Assembly (NCBI GenBank): GCA_024641255.1
Contig: JAHEDL010000088.1
Span: 1-24,476 of the forward strand
DNA length: 24,476 nucleotides
From: Pseudorhodobacter sp.
GTDB taxonomy: Bacteria; Pseudomonadota; Alphaproteobacteria; Rhodobacterales; Rhodobacteraceae
Reading direction: 5' to 3'
In this document: positions 7,527-15,801 of the stretch, in pieces
How the letters are laid out: every line of letters starts with the position of its first letter
Numbering within the stretch: the stretch's first letter is position 1
Made by a program: the position numbers and the translations under genes
The notes under the pieces: model-generated
The model's database searches: none
Seen by the model: only the letters and a program-made list of their open reading frames with translations
What the model was told of the DNA's origin: nothing

Positions 7527-8214
7527 GATGGCGAAACTCGTCAAACAGACGGTGCAGCGCGGCTTCGTCATTCTGCGCTGCAGCAATTTCGCTGCGCAGC
7601 GCAAGTGCCATATTGGCGCAGGCGGGCAGCGTGACGGTAAGGTCGTGGTCATCTGACAACAGCGCAAGCAGGGTGGCAAAAGTTGCAAGTCGCGTCAGTT
7701 CGGCAAAGGTCATGTCCAAGGTGGCGGGCAGGGTGGCATCGCGCAGCGTGCCTGCGGCGATCAGCGCCGGCATCAGACGTGCGGCAAGCGCGGTATCGCT
7801 GGCGGCGGTGCCGTGCTGCAGCGATTGCGCATAGGTGGCAGAGGCAGTGGTTTCGCTGATAAGCGCGGTATCGACCCCCAAGGCCCGCAGCGAAAACTGC
7901 ATGCCGCGATAAAACGCGGCGGCGAAGCGATGTTCGGCACCGGCGGCGTTGGTCAGATCGTCAAGCGAGGTGGTTGTTGATGTGTCTTCCGGCAGCAGGC
8001 TGCGGGCCAAGGCGCGGGTCTGGCGTTCGGCGGCATTGGTGATCTGATCCATCCCGGCCAAGGCGCTGCCTGCGGCTTTGGCCAAGGGTTCGGGCAGAAG
8101 TGAAAGCGGTAGCGCCTGTTTCAGAGTAGCGCGGCCTTTGTCGAAGGCGAAACGCAGGCCGCGCGCTGCGTCTTTCAACGGCGTGGCGTCTGAAGCGGTT
8201 GGTCGGTGGGGCAT
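7519..8214 (-). CDS. Hypothetical helical protein, 231 aa
   Basis: Not recognised. The 231-residue product is Ala/Leu-rich and predicted by eye to be mostly alpha-helical, without a clear signal peptide. The first third has a 'GKATLKQALPLSLLPEPLAKAAG'-like amphipathic stretch (residues about 27-50). The middle contains 'AAAFYRGMQFSLRALG'. ATG 8214 is supported by AAGGAGG 6 nt upstream. It overlaps the next gene by 8 nt, so the two products are probably made together and may interact. It lies 80 nt after the E2 gene, separated by a hairpin, so it could belong to the dehydrogenase operon or be a unit of its own. Confidence 0.7.
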   Translation of the reverse strand: MPHRPTASDATPLKDAARGLRFAFDKGRATLKQALPLSLLPEPLAKAAGSALAGMDQITNAAERQTRALARSLLPEDTSTTTSLDDLTNAAGAEHRFAAAFYRGMQFSLRALGVDTALISETTASATYAQSLQHGTAASDTALAARLMPALIAAGTLRDATLPATLDMTFAELTRLATFATLLALLSDDHDLTVTLPACANMALALRSEIAAAQNDEAALHRLFDEFRHHV

Positions 8215-8268
8215 TGAAGCCTCCTTCGGTTAAAGACTTTGCCGACACGTCTGTCGTCAAAGGCAGAA

Positions 8269-8288
8269 CCCCGGACTTGCGTCCGGGG
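8269..8288 (-). terminator. Hairpin after the E2 gene, weak terminator or dispersed palindrome
   Basis: CCCCGGAC (8269-8276) and GTCCGGGG (8281-8288) form a perfect 8-bp stem with a 4-nt loop, 6 nt beyond the E2 stop on the minus strand. The following minus-strand bases (TTCTG) are a poor T-run. From general knowledge, similar CCCCGGA...TCCGGGG palindromes are scattered through alphaproteobacterial genomes, so it may be a repeat that serves as a leaky terminator. Confidence 0.5.
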
Positions 8289-8294
8289 CTTGGA

Positions 8295-9632
8295 TCAGGG
8301 TCGCAGGTGGCGGCCAATCAAGCTTGCCAAGGCTTCGGGATCTTCGATGTGCGGGATGTGTCCGACCCCGCGCAGAAGATGGAGCGCCACCTCTCCCGGT
8401 GCTTTCAGCGCCTGCGACCACGGTAAGATATGATCATCGCGGCCCCAGATCAACGCTGTCGGCGCGGTGACCCTGTCAAGTGCTGCGGTCAGGTCAAAGC
8501 CCTGCACACCATCGGGGAACAGCACCCGCGCCATATCGGATTGCACGGCGCGCAGGTCCGGGTCCAGACGCGCCAGCATTGCGGCTTTGGCAAAATCGTG
8601 GCTGATGCCATCGGGCCGCGCGGTCAGGCGTTTCAGCCACGGCGCAAGGCTTTCGGTGGCGCTGGCACGGGCGATGCCGTTCAAGGCGGCGCCGTCGATT
8701 TCCGGGCCAAGACCGGCAGGGGCCAGCAAGGTCAGGGTCTTGATCTGGCGGGGCCGGATGTCGGCAAGGGCCAAAGCCAAAGCGCCGCCAAGCGAGTGGC
8801 CAAGCAGATGCACCGGGCCTTCGGCAGCCCGGTCGAAGGCCTGCACCACCAGCCGCGCCAGATCGGCAAAGCCTGCGATGCGGCGGCGTGGAGAGCGACC
8901 GTGGCCGGGCAAGTCGATGCGGATCAGCGGCAGGTCGCGCGGCAAAGCGCGTTCCAGTGCCATCCAGCCTGCGGAATCTGCGGCAAAACCGTGGATCAGT
9001 AGCAATGGCGTGCCGGTGCCCTTGCGGGTGGTGACATGCAGATCGCCGGATTCCTCGCTCCATACCGCCGGGGCTGCCGGTTCGGCGGCGTAGACGGGTG
9101 CGGGGGCAGGGGCGGCGGGTTTGATCGCGGCGCGGCGGGCGATTTCACGTTCAACGTCATCCTTCTGGATGCGCTGGCGCGGACCGCTGCCGATGACGCT
9201 TTCCAGCGCGATTGCGGCTTCGCGGGCCAAACGGCGGGCAACCGGGGTGGCACGTGGTGTGCCGTTCGCAACTTCGACCGCTGCAATCGCGGCCACAGGC
9301 GTGGTAACAACTGCGTCGGCAGCAGCAGGAGCGGGTTCTGGAGTGGCCGTTGCTGCTGCCGACGCTACCGATGGGGCGGGGCCCACCGCTTCACCCTCGG
9401 CATAGATGAACGCCAGGGGTGCCCCCACGGCAATGACTTGCCCCGGGGCGGCAAGGATGTGGTGAAGACGGCCAGAGGCTGGGGCCTCGACCTCCATCGC
9501 AGCCTTGTCGGTTTCTATGTCGAACAGCGCTGCACCTTTCTTGACGGTTGCGCCTTCTTCGACATGCCACACCGCCAGCTTGCCGCTGGCCATGTCCATG
9601 TCGACCTTGGGCATGATCACTTCGACGGGCAT
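8295..9632 (-). CDS. Acetoin/2-oxoacid dehydrogenase E2 with C-terminal alpha/beta hydrolase (AcoC-like)
   Basis: 445 residues with the AcoC layout. An N-terminal lipoyl domain carries the lipoylation Lys43 in 'DIETDKAAMEVEAP'. An Ala/Pro-rich linker (about 82-128) follows, then an E1/E3-binding domain ('ATPVARRLAREAAI', about 128-165), a second linker, and an alpha/beta-hydrolase-fold domain (about 200-445) in place of the usual CAT domain. That domain keeps a full Ser-Asp-His triad: 'GHSLGG' (Ser about 280), 'WGRDDHILPW' and 'GVGHIPHIEDPE'. In acetoin dehydrogenase the E2 passes the acyl group from the lipoyl arm to CoA. The ATG start lies 2 nt from the E1 beta stop. No dihydrolipoyl dehydrogenase (E3) gene is next to it. 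The architecture is secure; acetoin itself as substrate is not established. Confidence 0.9.
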   Translation of the reverse strand: MPVEVIMPKVDMDMASGKLAVWHVEEGATVKKGAALFDIETDKAAMEVEAPASGRLHHILAAPGQVIAVGAPLAFIYAEGEAVGPAPSVASAAATATPEPAPAAADAVVTTPVAAIAAVEVANGTPRATPVARRLAREAAIALESVIGSGPRQRIQKDDVEREIARRAAIKPAAPAPAPVYAAEPAAPAVWSEESGDLHVTTRKGTGTPLLLIHGFAADSAGWMALERALPRDLPLIRIDLPGHGRSPRRRIAGFADLARLVVQAFDRAAEGPVHLLGHSLGGALALALADIRPRQIKTLTLLAPAGLGPEIDGAALNGIARASATESLAPWLKRLTARPDGISHDFAKAAMLARLDPDLRAVQSDMARVLFPDGVQGFDLTAALDRVTAPTALIWGRDDHILPWSQALKAPGEVALHLLRGVGHIPHIEDPEALASLIGRHLRP

Positions 9633-9634
9633 GA

Positions 9635-10654
9635 TCAGACCTCGCGCCGGACAAGCTGGCGGGCGGCGGCTTCGATGGCCGGGGCTTGCGGCACGGCTGC
9701 GCGTTCCAGATCGGGGTTGTAGGGGATCGGCGCTTCGGCGCCGCCCAGACGCAGGATCGGCGCGTCAAGGTAATCGAAGGCTTCGCTTTCGGCGATCATC
9801 GCGCTGATTTCGGCACCAACACCCAGCGTGCGTACCCCTTCATACACACACAGCAGGCGGCCGGTCTTGCGGACCGAAGCGATGATGGTGTCGCGGTCAA
9901 TCGGGCGAACCGAGCGCAGGTCGATCACTTCGGCATCAATGCCGTCTTTCGCCAGCTTTTCGGCGGCTTCCAGCGCGCGGTGCACCATGATGGCGCTTGC
10001 AACGATGGTGACATCGCGGCCCGGACGCATGATCTGCGCCTTGCCGATTGGCGTGGTGTAATAGCCTTCGGGCACCTGCGCCTTCATTTTGTAAAGCAGC
10101 TTGTGTTCGAAAATGATCACCGGATCGGGGTCTTCCAACGCGGCAAGCAGCAGGCCCTTGGCATCCGCCGGGGTTGATGGCTGCACCACTTTCAGGCCCG
10201 GAACATGGCCGAACCAGGCTTCGAAGCTTTGGCTGTGCTGGGCTGCGGCCCCGGTGCCAGAGCCTGCGGGCATGCGAAACACCAGCGGCACGGCGGCTTC
10301 GCCCCCCAGCATGTAGCGCATCTTGGCGGCCTGGTTGACGATCTGTTCCATCGCAAGTGCTGCGAAATCGGAAAACTGGAATTCGAAGATCGGCTTCAGG
10401 CCGGTCAACGCCGCGCCGACGGCAACGCCGGCCCCGCCCAGTTCGGAAATTGGCGTATCCATCACGCGGTCGGTGCCAAAGCGTTCGACCAGATCGCCGG
10501 TGACCTGAAACGCGCCGCCGTAGACGCCGATGTCTTCGCCCATCAAGATGACGGTCGGGTCACGTTCAAGGGCGATGGCCATGGCGTCGCGGATCGCTTC
10601 GGCATAGCTCATTTCGCGGGTTTTAACTTCGGGGATTGCGGTCTGGGCGTTCAT
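9635..10654 (-). CDS. Acetoin/2-oxoacid dehydrogenase E1 component, beta subunit
   Basis: A 339-residue transketolase-like beta subunit (PdhB/AcoB family) that forms the ThDP active site with the alpha subunit. Visible features are '[12 protein letters not shown]' (38-49), the cofactor-activating Glu71 in 'PISELGGAG', the active-site His140 in '[12 protein letters not shown]', and the C-terminal transketolase domain ('[11 protein letters not shown]'). The length is normal. The start ATG overlaps the alpha-subunit stop in an ATGA, so the two subunits are made in equal amounts. The substrate is a 2-oxoacid or an acyloin such as acetoin; the AcoC-type E2 next door favours an acyloin-like substrate. 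Confidence 0.92.
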   Translation of the reverse strand: MNAQTAIPEVKTREMSYAEAIRDAMAIALERDPTVILMGEDIGVYGGAFQVTGDLVERFGTDRVMDTPISELGGAGVAVGAALTGLKPIFEFQFSDFAALAMEQIVNQAAKMRYMLGGEAAVPLVFRMPAGSGTGAAAQHSQSFEAWFGHVPGLKVVQPSTPADAKGLLLAALEDPDPVIIFEHKLLYKMKAQVPEGYYTTPIGKAQIMRPGRDVTIVASAIMVHRALEAAEKLAKDGIDAEVIDLRSVRPIDRDTIIASVRKTGRLLCVYEGVRTLGVGAEISAMIAESEAFDYLDAPILRLGGAEAPIPYNPDLERAAVPQAPAIEAAARQLVRREV

Positions 10655-11676
10655 GCCGACACCTCTGCGTGGACGAATTTGGTGACTTCGGTGATCTGCG
10701 GCGCGGGGCTTGCCTTGGCAAATTCGATGCCCTGCGCCACGTCGGCTTCGGCGGCCTGTTGCAGCGCGGTGGCGCTTTCGTCGTTCAGGATGCCGTGGGT
10801 GATCAGATCGGCGCGGAAGCGGGCGATCGGGTCGCGCGCCATCCAGCTTTCGATTTCATCTTTGGTGCGATAGCGGTTGCGGTCGGATTTGGAATGGCCG
10901 CGCCAGCGGTAGGTCAGGTTTTCGACAAGGCTTGGGCCTTCGCCAGCCCGCGCGCGGGCGATGGCGCGGTGCATCGCTTCGGCGACCGCCGAGAAATCGT
11001 TGCCGTCAACGGTTTCGCCCGGCATCGAATAGGCGACAGCACGGTCTGCAATGTAGCGCACAGCGGTAGAGCGTTCGATCGAGGTCGACATACCGTATTT
11101 GTTGTTTTCGCAGACGAAAATCACCGGCAGCTTCCAGACCGACGCCATGTTCAGCGCCTCGTGGAAGGCGCCTTCGTTATTGGCGCCGTCACCGAAGAAG
11201 CAGATGGTGACATCATCGCGGCCCAGCCGTTTGGCGGTAAGCGCCGCACCGACAGCGATGGGAAGACCGCCGCCGACGATGCCATTGGCACCAAGGTTGC
11301 CCGTTTTCACGTCGGCGATGTGCATCGAGCCGCCGCGGCCATGGCAATAGCCGGTTTCCTTGCCGAAGAATTCTGCGAACATCCGGCCCACTTCGGCGCC
11401 TTTGGCAATGCAGTGGCCATGGCCACGGTGGGTCGAGGTGATCTTGTCGGCGTCGGTCAGCTCCATGCAGGTGGCGACGGCGCTGGCCTCTTGGCCGATG
11501 GACAGGTGCATGGTGCCGTGGATCAGGCCACGGGTGTAGCTGTCTTCAGCACCTTCTTCGAACAGGCGGATCAGGTACATCTTCTTCAGCGCGGCGCGCA
11601 GGGCGTCGGGGCTAAAGTGGCGGATCGCGAAGGGCAGATTGTCTTGGGCGGTTTCGACCTTGTCTTTCATGGTCAT
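10651..11676 (-). CDS. Acetoin/2-oxoacid dehydrogenase E1 component, alpha subunit
   Basis: A 341-residue alpha subunit (AcoA/PdhA family). The ThDP/Mg motif is complete, starting 'GDGANNEG' (162-169) and ending in the paired Asn 'NN' at 191-192. 'STHRGHGH' (81-88) and '[10 protein letters not shown]' (111-120) are standard active-site segments. The C-terminal loop reads '[15 protein letters not shown]'. The start is taken at ATG 11676, which overlaps the upstream stop as ATGA; ATG 11670, two codons later, is an equally reasonable start. A frame extending to 11868 only shadows the oxidoreductase gene. It couples the oxidoreductase to the dehydrogenase complex. Confidence 0.9.
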   Translation of the reverse strand: MTMKDKVETAQDNLPFAIRHFSPDALRAALKKMYLIRLFEEGAEDSYTRGLIHGTMHLSIGQEASAVATCMELTDADKITSTHRGHGHCIAKGAEVGRMFAEFFGKETGYCHGRGGSMHIADVKTGNLGANGIVGGGLPIAVGAALTAKRLGRDDVTICFFGDGANNEGAFHEALNMASVWKLPVIFVCENNKYGMSTSIERSTAVRYIADRAVAYSMPGETVDGNDFSAVAEAMHRAIARARAGEGPSLVENLTYRWRGHSKSDRNRYRTKDEIESWMARDPIARFRADLITHGILNDESATALQQAAEADVAQGIEFAKASPAPQITEVTKFVHAEVSA

Positions 11677-13001
11677 GCCCCCACCTTGCCGTAGACCAAT
11701 TCGTCCTGGCGCGCGCGCAGGGCTGCGATGCGCGAGCCGTCGGCGGGTTTGGCGTTGGCGTAGGTGATCAGATCGCCCTTGCGGATCGGCGCGGTGACAG
11801 TGCCGCCTGCCAGCAGACCCGACGGAATGGCGCGGGCCGCGCGGGCGTCTTCGGCGGTCATCACCCAAGCGCGGTAGCAGAATTCGCCGATCTGGTCCAA
11901 ACGGTCGCCCGGCTGCATGTCTTTCTTGGCAACGGCGGCGACTTCGGCGACCGGTTTTGCCAGCGGCACCATATCGGCTTTGCCATAAAGCACGACACGG
12001 GCGCAGGTCAGCGGCACCTCAAGCGAGGTGAGGTGATAGGGGCGGTGGAAGGTGAAATACGGGCCTTTGCCCATTTTCAGATCTTCCATGCGTTCGGAAA
12101 TGCGCGGGTGCGACATGTCGGCGACGACGAAAACGCCGGGGGCGACGCCCTTGCCGATGGAGTAATCGACCACGCCGACCTTGTTCAGCACGCCACCGTC
12201 TTTTTTCGGGATCAGCACTTTTGACAGCTGATCCAGCGTTGCCGCCGGGCCGTGCATACCGGCTACGTCGGGCACAAGGCCGGTGGCGTTGGCGATGGCG
12301 GCCATTTCGACCATGGTTTTCGACCCGTCGACGAATTCGACCAGCATGCGCACGTTCATGTGGCGGCGGGCGGCTTCTTCTTCATAGGCGGGGGGCGTGG
12401 CGTCGATGTTCAGCGGGTTGTTTTTGCCCTTGCCAGCCGCCACGATGGTGTGGCCCATGGCGCTGACAAATTCGATCAGCTCCATACAGGACGACGGTTC
12501 GTCGCCCGCGCCCAGCGAATAGGTCACGCCCAGACGGTCGGCTTCGGATTTCAGGTAGGCGCCAATGGTCACGTCGGCTTCGACGTTCATCATCACCAGA
12601 TGCTTGCCATGCTCCATCGCGCGCAGGCCGATTTCAGCACCAACAGCGGGCACGCCGGTGGCGTCGATCACAACGTCGATCAGGCCAGAATTCAGGATTA
12701 GGTCGGCGTCAGAGGTGACAGCAACCTTGCCCGCTTCGATCGCGGTGTTCAGGGCATTGCCAGAGCTGACTTCGCTGGAATGGCCTTTTTCTTGAAAGGC
12801 GATGTCCACGGCTTTGGCGGCGTTCTGCGGGTTCAGTTCGGCAATCGCCCCGATTTCGATGCCGGTCATGTGGGCGACTCGGGTGACGATGTCGGTGCCC
12901 ATTTCGCCAGAGCCGATCAGGCCGATGCGGATCGGGCGGCCGGACTTGGCGCGGGTTTCAAGGTCTTTCGCAAGCCCGGTCGGGGCGACGTTAATGGCCA
13001 T
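11673..13001 (-). CDS. NAD(P)-dependent oxidoreductase with C-terminal SAF-like domain (COG4091 type)
   Basis: 442 residues. The Rossmann motif 'IGLIGSGEMG' (26-35) and a homoserine-dehydrogenase-like N-terminal half ('VVIDATGVPAVGAEIGLRAM', about 110-129) are followed by a substrate-binding region with 'GAGDEPSSCMELIEF' (164-178). The C-terminal part ('KKDMQPGDRLDQIG' onward) looks like an SAF/antifreeze-like domain. This matches proteins called 'predicted homoserine dehydrogenase' (COG4091), whose true substrates are not settled as far as I know. It is the first gene of the E1/E2 operon and overlaps E1 alpha by 4 nt, so it very probably makes or uses the substrate of that complex rather than homoserine. 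A GAGGAA-type site precedes ATG 13001. Confidence 0.85.
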   Translation of the reverse strand: MAINVAPTGLAKDLETRAKSGRPIRIGLIGSGEMGTDIVTRVAHMTGIEIGAIAELNPQNAAKAVDIAFQEKGHSSEVSSGNALNTAIEAGKVAVTSDADLILNSGLIDVVIDATGVPAVGAEIGLRAMEHGKHLVMMNVEADVTIGAYLKSEADRLGVTYSLGAGDEPSSCMELIEFVSAMGHTIVAAGKGKNNPLNIDATPPAYEEEAARRHMNVRMLVEFVDGSKTMVEMAAIANATGLVPDVAGMHGPAATLDQLSKVLIPKKDGGVLNKVGVVDYSIGKGVAPGVFVVADMSHPRISERMEDLKMGKGPYFTFHRPYHLTSLEVPLTCARVVLYGKADMVPLAKPVAEVAAVAKKDMQPGDRLDQIGEFCYRAWVMTAEDARAARAIPSGLLAGGTVTAPIRKGDLITYANAKPADGSRIAALRARQDELVYGKVGA

Positions 13002-13097
13002 GGTGTTCCTCCTTGAGTCTGGCGCCCAGGATGTGTCGTGGGGCCGTTGTTCGGCGGTGCTGCGATTGAATCGAGACGCCTCTGCGATGAGTCTGGT

Positions 13098-13144
13098 TTA
13101 CACTATTGAATGAATTTTTGTCAAAGGCAAAAACAAAATGTTCA
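13098..13144 (-). promoter_or_regulatory. Probable promoter region of the oxidoreductase/E1/E2 operon
   Basis: In the AT-rich gap before the oxidoreductase gene, the minus strand reads TGAACA (13144-13139), then TTGCCT and, partly overlapping, TTGACA (13124-13119), then AATAGT. TTGCCT-17 nt-AATAGT is the best-spaced promoter reading. The TGAACA hexamer upstream of it is the same element found at the other promoters of this cluster. Box assignments are tentative. Confidence 0.4.
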
Positions 13145-13189
13145 GGACGATTGTTGATGTAGCGCAGCGGCACGGCATGAGGAATGACG

Positions 13190-13218
13190 AAAAACGGCCG
13201 CCGACAGGGTCGGGGCCG
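13190..13218 (-). terminator. Rho-independent terminator of the ADH-EryB-SorC operon
   Basis: On the minus strand a GC-rich stem pairs 13218-13209 with 13205-13195 (one bulged base, 3-nt loop) and is followed directly by TTTTT (13194-13190). It lies 22 nt after the stop of the SorC regulator gene, ending that operon and separating it from the oxidoreductase operon. Confidence 0.85.
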
Positions 13219-13240
13219 CTTTGTTTTCAGAAGATAAAGA

Positions 13241-14218
13241 TTACGCGTCGCGCAGCAGGGTCGCGGCGGTGACTTCGTCGGTGATCAGGACGGTTGGTTG
13301 CAACAGCGCCATGGCGCCGCGCAGCGCGGCGACCTTTTCGGTGCCGCCAGAGGCAAGGATGCGTTCGGGCGTTTTGCGCAGATTTGCCAGTGGCACGCTC
13401 ATCACGCGGGTGTTCAGCGGATGGTCAACCAGATCGCCCGCCGCGTCGAAGTAGTTGTAAAGCACGTTGCCAACGGCACCCGCCCGCACCAATTCGCGCC
13501 GCGTCGATTCCGAGATATAGTCAGGTGCGCCGGGGATGCGGTCTGACTGCACGCCGCCGACCGACAAGAGCACCGCGTCCAGTGTTTCCGAAATGGCGAA
13601 AGAGCCGCCGATGCCGCAGCGTTCGATCAGGGCCGATTTGGTTTCGACACTATCGACGATGGCGGGCGCGGTGATCAGATAACAGCGGGCGCGGAACATG
13701 CGCGAAAACTGCCAGGCAAATTCGGCCGGGTTATAGTGCTGCACGTTGGAAATGCCGCCCAGCAGCGACACCACGGTGTCGACCTGTTTTTGGTCAACAT
13801 AATCAAGCGACGAAAACAGCGTTTTGCCCCAGCCGACGCCCAAGGTCATATCAGGGTGCACGAAGTCGGAAATATAGCCGCCGGTTGCCGCGCCAATGGC
13901 AGTTGTCGGATCGCCGTCGGCGGCGGAAAGCGGGGCGACGACGGCTTCGCGCAGGCCAAATTTCTTTTCCAGACTGATTTCAAGTTCGGGCAGATCTGAA
14001 ATGCCGCGGCTAAGCGTGATGGAGACTTCGTGCATGGCGCGGGCATCGGCCAAGAGCCGCGTCACGGTGACCCGACCGATGCCAAGCTTTTCGGCAATCG
14101 CGCCTTGGGTCATTTCTTCGGCGTAATACATCCATGCCACCCGCAGGCGCAGCCGCGCCGACCTGCGGCCGGTTGTTTCGGCGATGGGGGCGACGGTTGC
14201 GGTGCGGCGGTTTATCAT
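13241..14218 (-). CDS. SorC-family (EryD-like) sugar-binding transcriptional regulator
   Basis: A 325-residue regulator. The N-terminal helix-turn-helix is at about 36-58 ('MTQGAIAEKLGIGRVTVTRLL'). A SorC/CggR sugar-phosphate-binding domain follows ('TLGVGWGKTLFSSL', then 'LASGGTEKVAALRGAM' near the end). SorC proteins are usually repressors released by a phosphorylated sugar from the pathway they control. ATG 14218 overlaps the EryB-like stop in an ATGA; a frame extending to 14437 shadows that gene. It is a clear paralogue of the regulator at 18104-19051. Its place in an ADH-EryB operon suggests autoregulation, and the TGTTCA elements in this window are its candidate operators. Confidence 0.88.
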   Translation of the reverse strand: MINRRTATVAPIAETTGRRSARLRLRVAWMYYAEEMTQGAIAEKLGIGRVTVTRLLADARAMHEVSITLSRGISDLPELEISLEKKFGLREAVVAPLSAADGDPTTAIGAATGGYISDFVHPDMTLGVGWGKTLFSSLDYVDQKQVDTVVSLLGGISNVQHYNPAEFAWQFSRMFRARCYLITAPAIVDSVETKSALIERCGIGGSFAISETLDAVLLSVGGVQSDRIPGAPDYISESTRRELVRAGAVGNVLYNYFDAAGDLVDHPLNTRVMSVPLANLRKTPERILASGGTEKVAALRGAMALLQPTVLITDEVTAATLLRDA

Positions 14219-15801
14219 TCGGCCACCTTTGCGATAGGGGCGGACGCCAGCAACGCGGCGATCTCTTGCCGCAGGGCTGAACTGTCTTGGCCGGTCAGCG
14301 CGATCAAGGTGCGGCGCCGCACCAGGTCGTCGGCGGTCTTGACGCGTTCGGTCTTGATCAGATGCGCCAGTTCTTCGCGGCTGTAGTCCGTCAGGGTCCC
14401 AAGCGGGGTTTCGCCTTTGCCGTGCAGGCTGGCGCAATAGTTGCGGGCGCGGGTGCCATAGCGCGACAGAAGTTTGTCGGCGCGTTCGGCGGTGATGCCC
14501 GCCAAGGTGGCTAAGTCACGGGCCAGCGCGGCGCGATCTTTGGCGGCGCGCGGAAAATCTTTGCCGCCGCCGATTGCCAGACCGGCTGTGGTCATTTTGC
14601 GCGGGCGGCCCAGATTGGCCAGAACCAGATCTGTCACTTGTTCGGAAAAACCGCGGAAGGTTGTCCATTTGCCGCCAATCAGGCAATGCACCGGCGTTCC
14701 GTTTGCAAGGCTAAGCGTGGCGATGGAATGGTCGCGGGTGACGGCGCCAATATCGCCATCGGCGCGGGGCAGCGGGCGCACGCCGCAAAAACGATAGGCG
14801 ATCTGTTCGGGCAGGATCGGGATGTTGGGAAACACCTCTGCCACGGCGGCGCACATATAGGCGGCTTCGTCGTCGGTGCAGACAGCCGCATCGGGGTCGG
14901 GTTGCGCGATGTCGGTCGCGCCGACCAGCACCTTGCCCGCAAACGGATACAGCAGGTTCACCCGGCCATCTGCCGTGCCAAAGTAGATCATCCGGCCTTT
15001 CAGGGCGGCCAGCAGCGCGGGGTTATCGACCACCAGATGCGAGCCGCGGCTGCCACCCATCAATTTGGAGTGCAGCCCGATTTGCGCGTTGACCTGATCT
15101 ATCCACGCGCCACCTGCATTCAGAATCACGCGCGGCCGCACCTGATGGGTCTGGCCGTTGACGCGATAGGTCAAAACGCCGTTGTCTTGCCCCAGAATTT
15201 CGGCGTGAGTTTCGGCGCGTGACTGCGGATTTGCCGCTTCGGCGTCCAAAACCAGTTCAAGCCCCAAGCGTTCGGCGTGGGTGATGTGACCTTCGTAGTA
15301 AAGACCAGCGCCGGTGATTTCGGGGGCCAGATCAGGCAGCAGGCGGCGCAAGGCGCTGCGTCGAAGCATGCGATGCGTCGGCGTGGCGCGCAGGGCGCGA
15401 CCGTAAAGATCATAAAGGCGCAGCCCAAGCGCGGTGATGATAAAACCGCGGTCATTCAGCCGGGCCTTGATGCCGAAAAACCGCGCCACCGACCCGAAGA
15501 TGCCGCCGAAGGTTGACCGCACCGGCACCACACATTCCAACGGTTCGACGACATGCGGCGCGGTGGCCAGCAGCATGTTGCGCTCGGTCAGCGATTCCTT
15601 GACCAAACGGAATTCGCCGGTTTCCAGATATTTCAGCCCGCCATGCATCAGCCTCGACGAGGCGGCAGAGGCCCCGGCGCAGAAATCTTCGCGTTCGATC
15701 AGCAGGCAGCGCAGGCCTTGCAGGCAAAGGTCGCGGAAACTGCCGCAGCCGTTGATGCCGCCGCCCAGAATGACGACATCGAAGTCTTCGATCTTAGGCA
15801 T
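14215..15801 (-). CDS. EryB/GlpD-like FAD-dependent polyol-phosphate dehydrogenase
   Basis: 528 residues of the glycerol-3-phosphate dehydrogenase family, resembling EryB (erythritol-phosphate dehydrogenase) more than GlpD by my recollection of EryB's 'GGGINGxGxFRDLCLQG' start. The FAD motif 'VVILGGGINGCGS' is at 9-21, followed by 'SRLMHGGLKYLETGEFRLVKESL', typical of the whole family. Late motifs 'YRFCGVRPLPRAD' and 'GGKWTTFRGFSEQ' and a C-terminal DAO_C-like helical domain are present. It would oxidise a polyol phosphate to a keto-sugar phosphate and pass electrons to quinone at the membrane. ATG 15801 overlaps the ADH stop by 8 nt (a TTG two codons upstream is an alternative). The presence of a kinase (17046-17993) fits a phosphorylated substrate. 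Confidence 0.88.
   Translation of the reverse strand: MPKIEDFDVVILGGGINGCGSFRDLCLQGLRCLLIEREDFCAGASAASSRLMHGGLKYLETGEFRLVKESLTERNMLLATAPHVVEPLECVVPVRSTFGGIFGSVARFFGIKARLNDRGFIITALGLRLYDLYGRALRATPTHRMLRRSALRRLLPDLAPEITGAGLYYEGHITHAERLGLELVLDAEAANPQSRAETHAEILGQDNGVLTYRVNGQTHQVRPRVILNAGGAWIDQVNAQIGLHSKLMGGSRGSHLVVDNPALLAALKGRMIYFGTADGRVNLLYPFAGKVLVGATDIAQPDPDAAVCTDDEAAYMCAAVAEVFPNIPILPEQIAYRFCGVRPLPRADGDIGAVTRDHSIATLSLANGTPVHCLIGGKWTTFRGFSEQVTDLVLANLGRPRKMTTAGLAIGGGKDFPRAAKDRAALARDLATLAGITAERADKLLSRYGTRARNYCASLHGKGETPLGTLTDYSREELAHLIKTERVKTADDLVRRRTLIALTGQDSSALRQEIAALLASAPIAKVAE

Noticed and set aside
8269..8288. Start of a CRISPR or repeat array
   Set aside because: It is a single palindrome with no regularly spaced copies in the window.
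11677..11868. N-terminal extension of E1 alpha into the oxidoreductase gene
   Set aside because: The extra residues are Arg-rich shadow sequence; the ATGA start at 11676 fits family length and coupling.
11673..13001. True homoserine dehydrogenase of threonine/methionine synthesis
   Set aside because: The C-terminal SAF-like domain and coupling to E1/E2 genes do not fit amino acid biosynthesis; only the N-terminal fold is shared.
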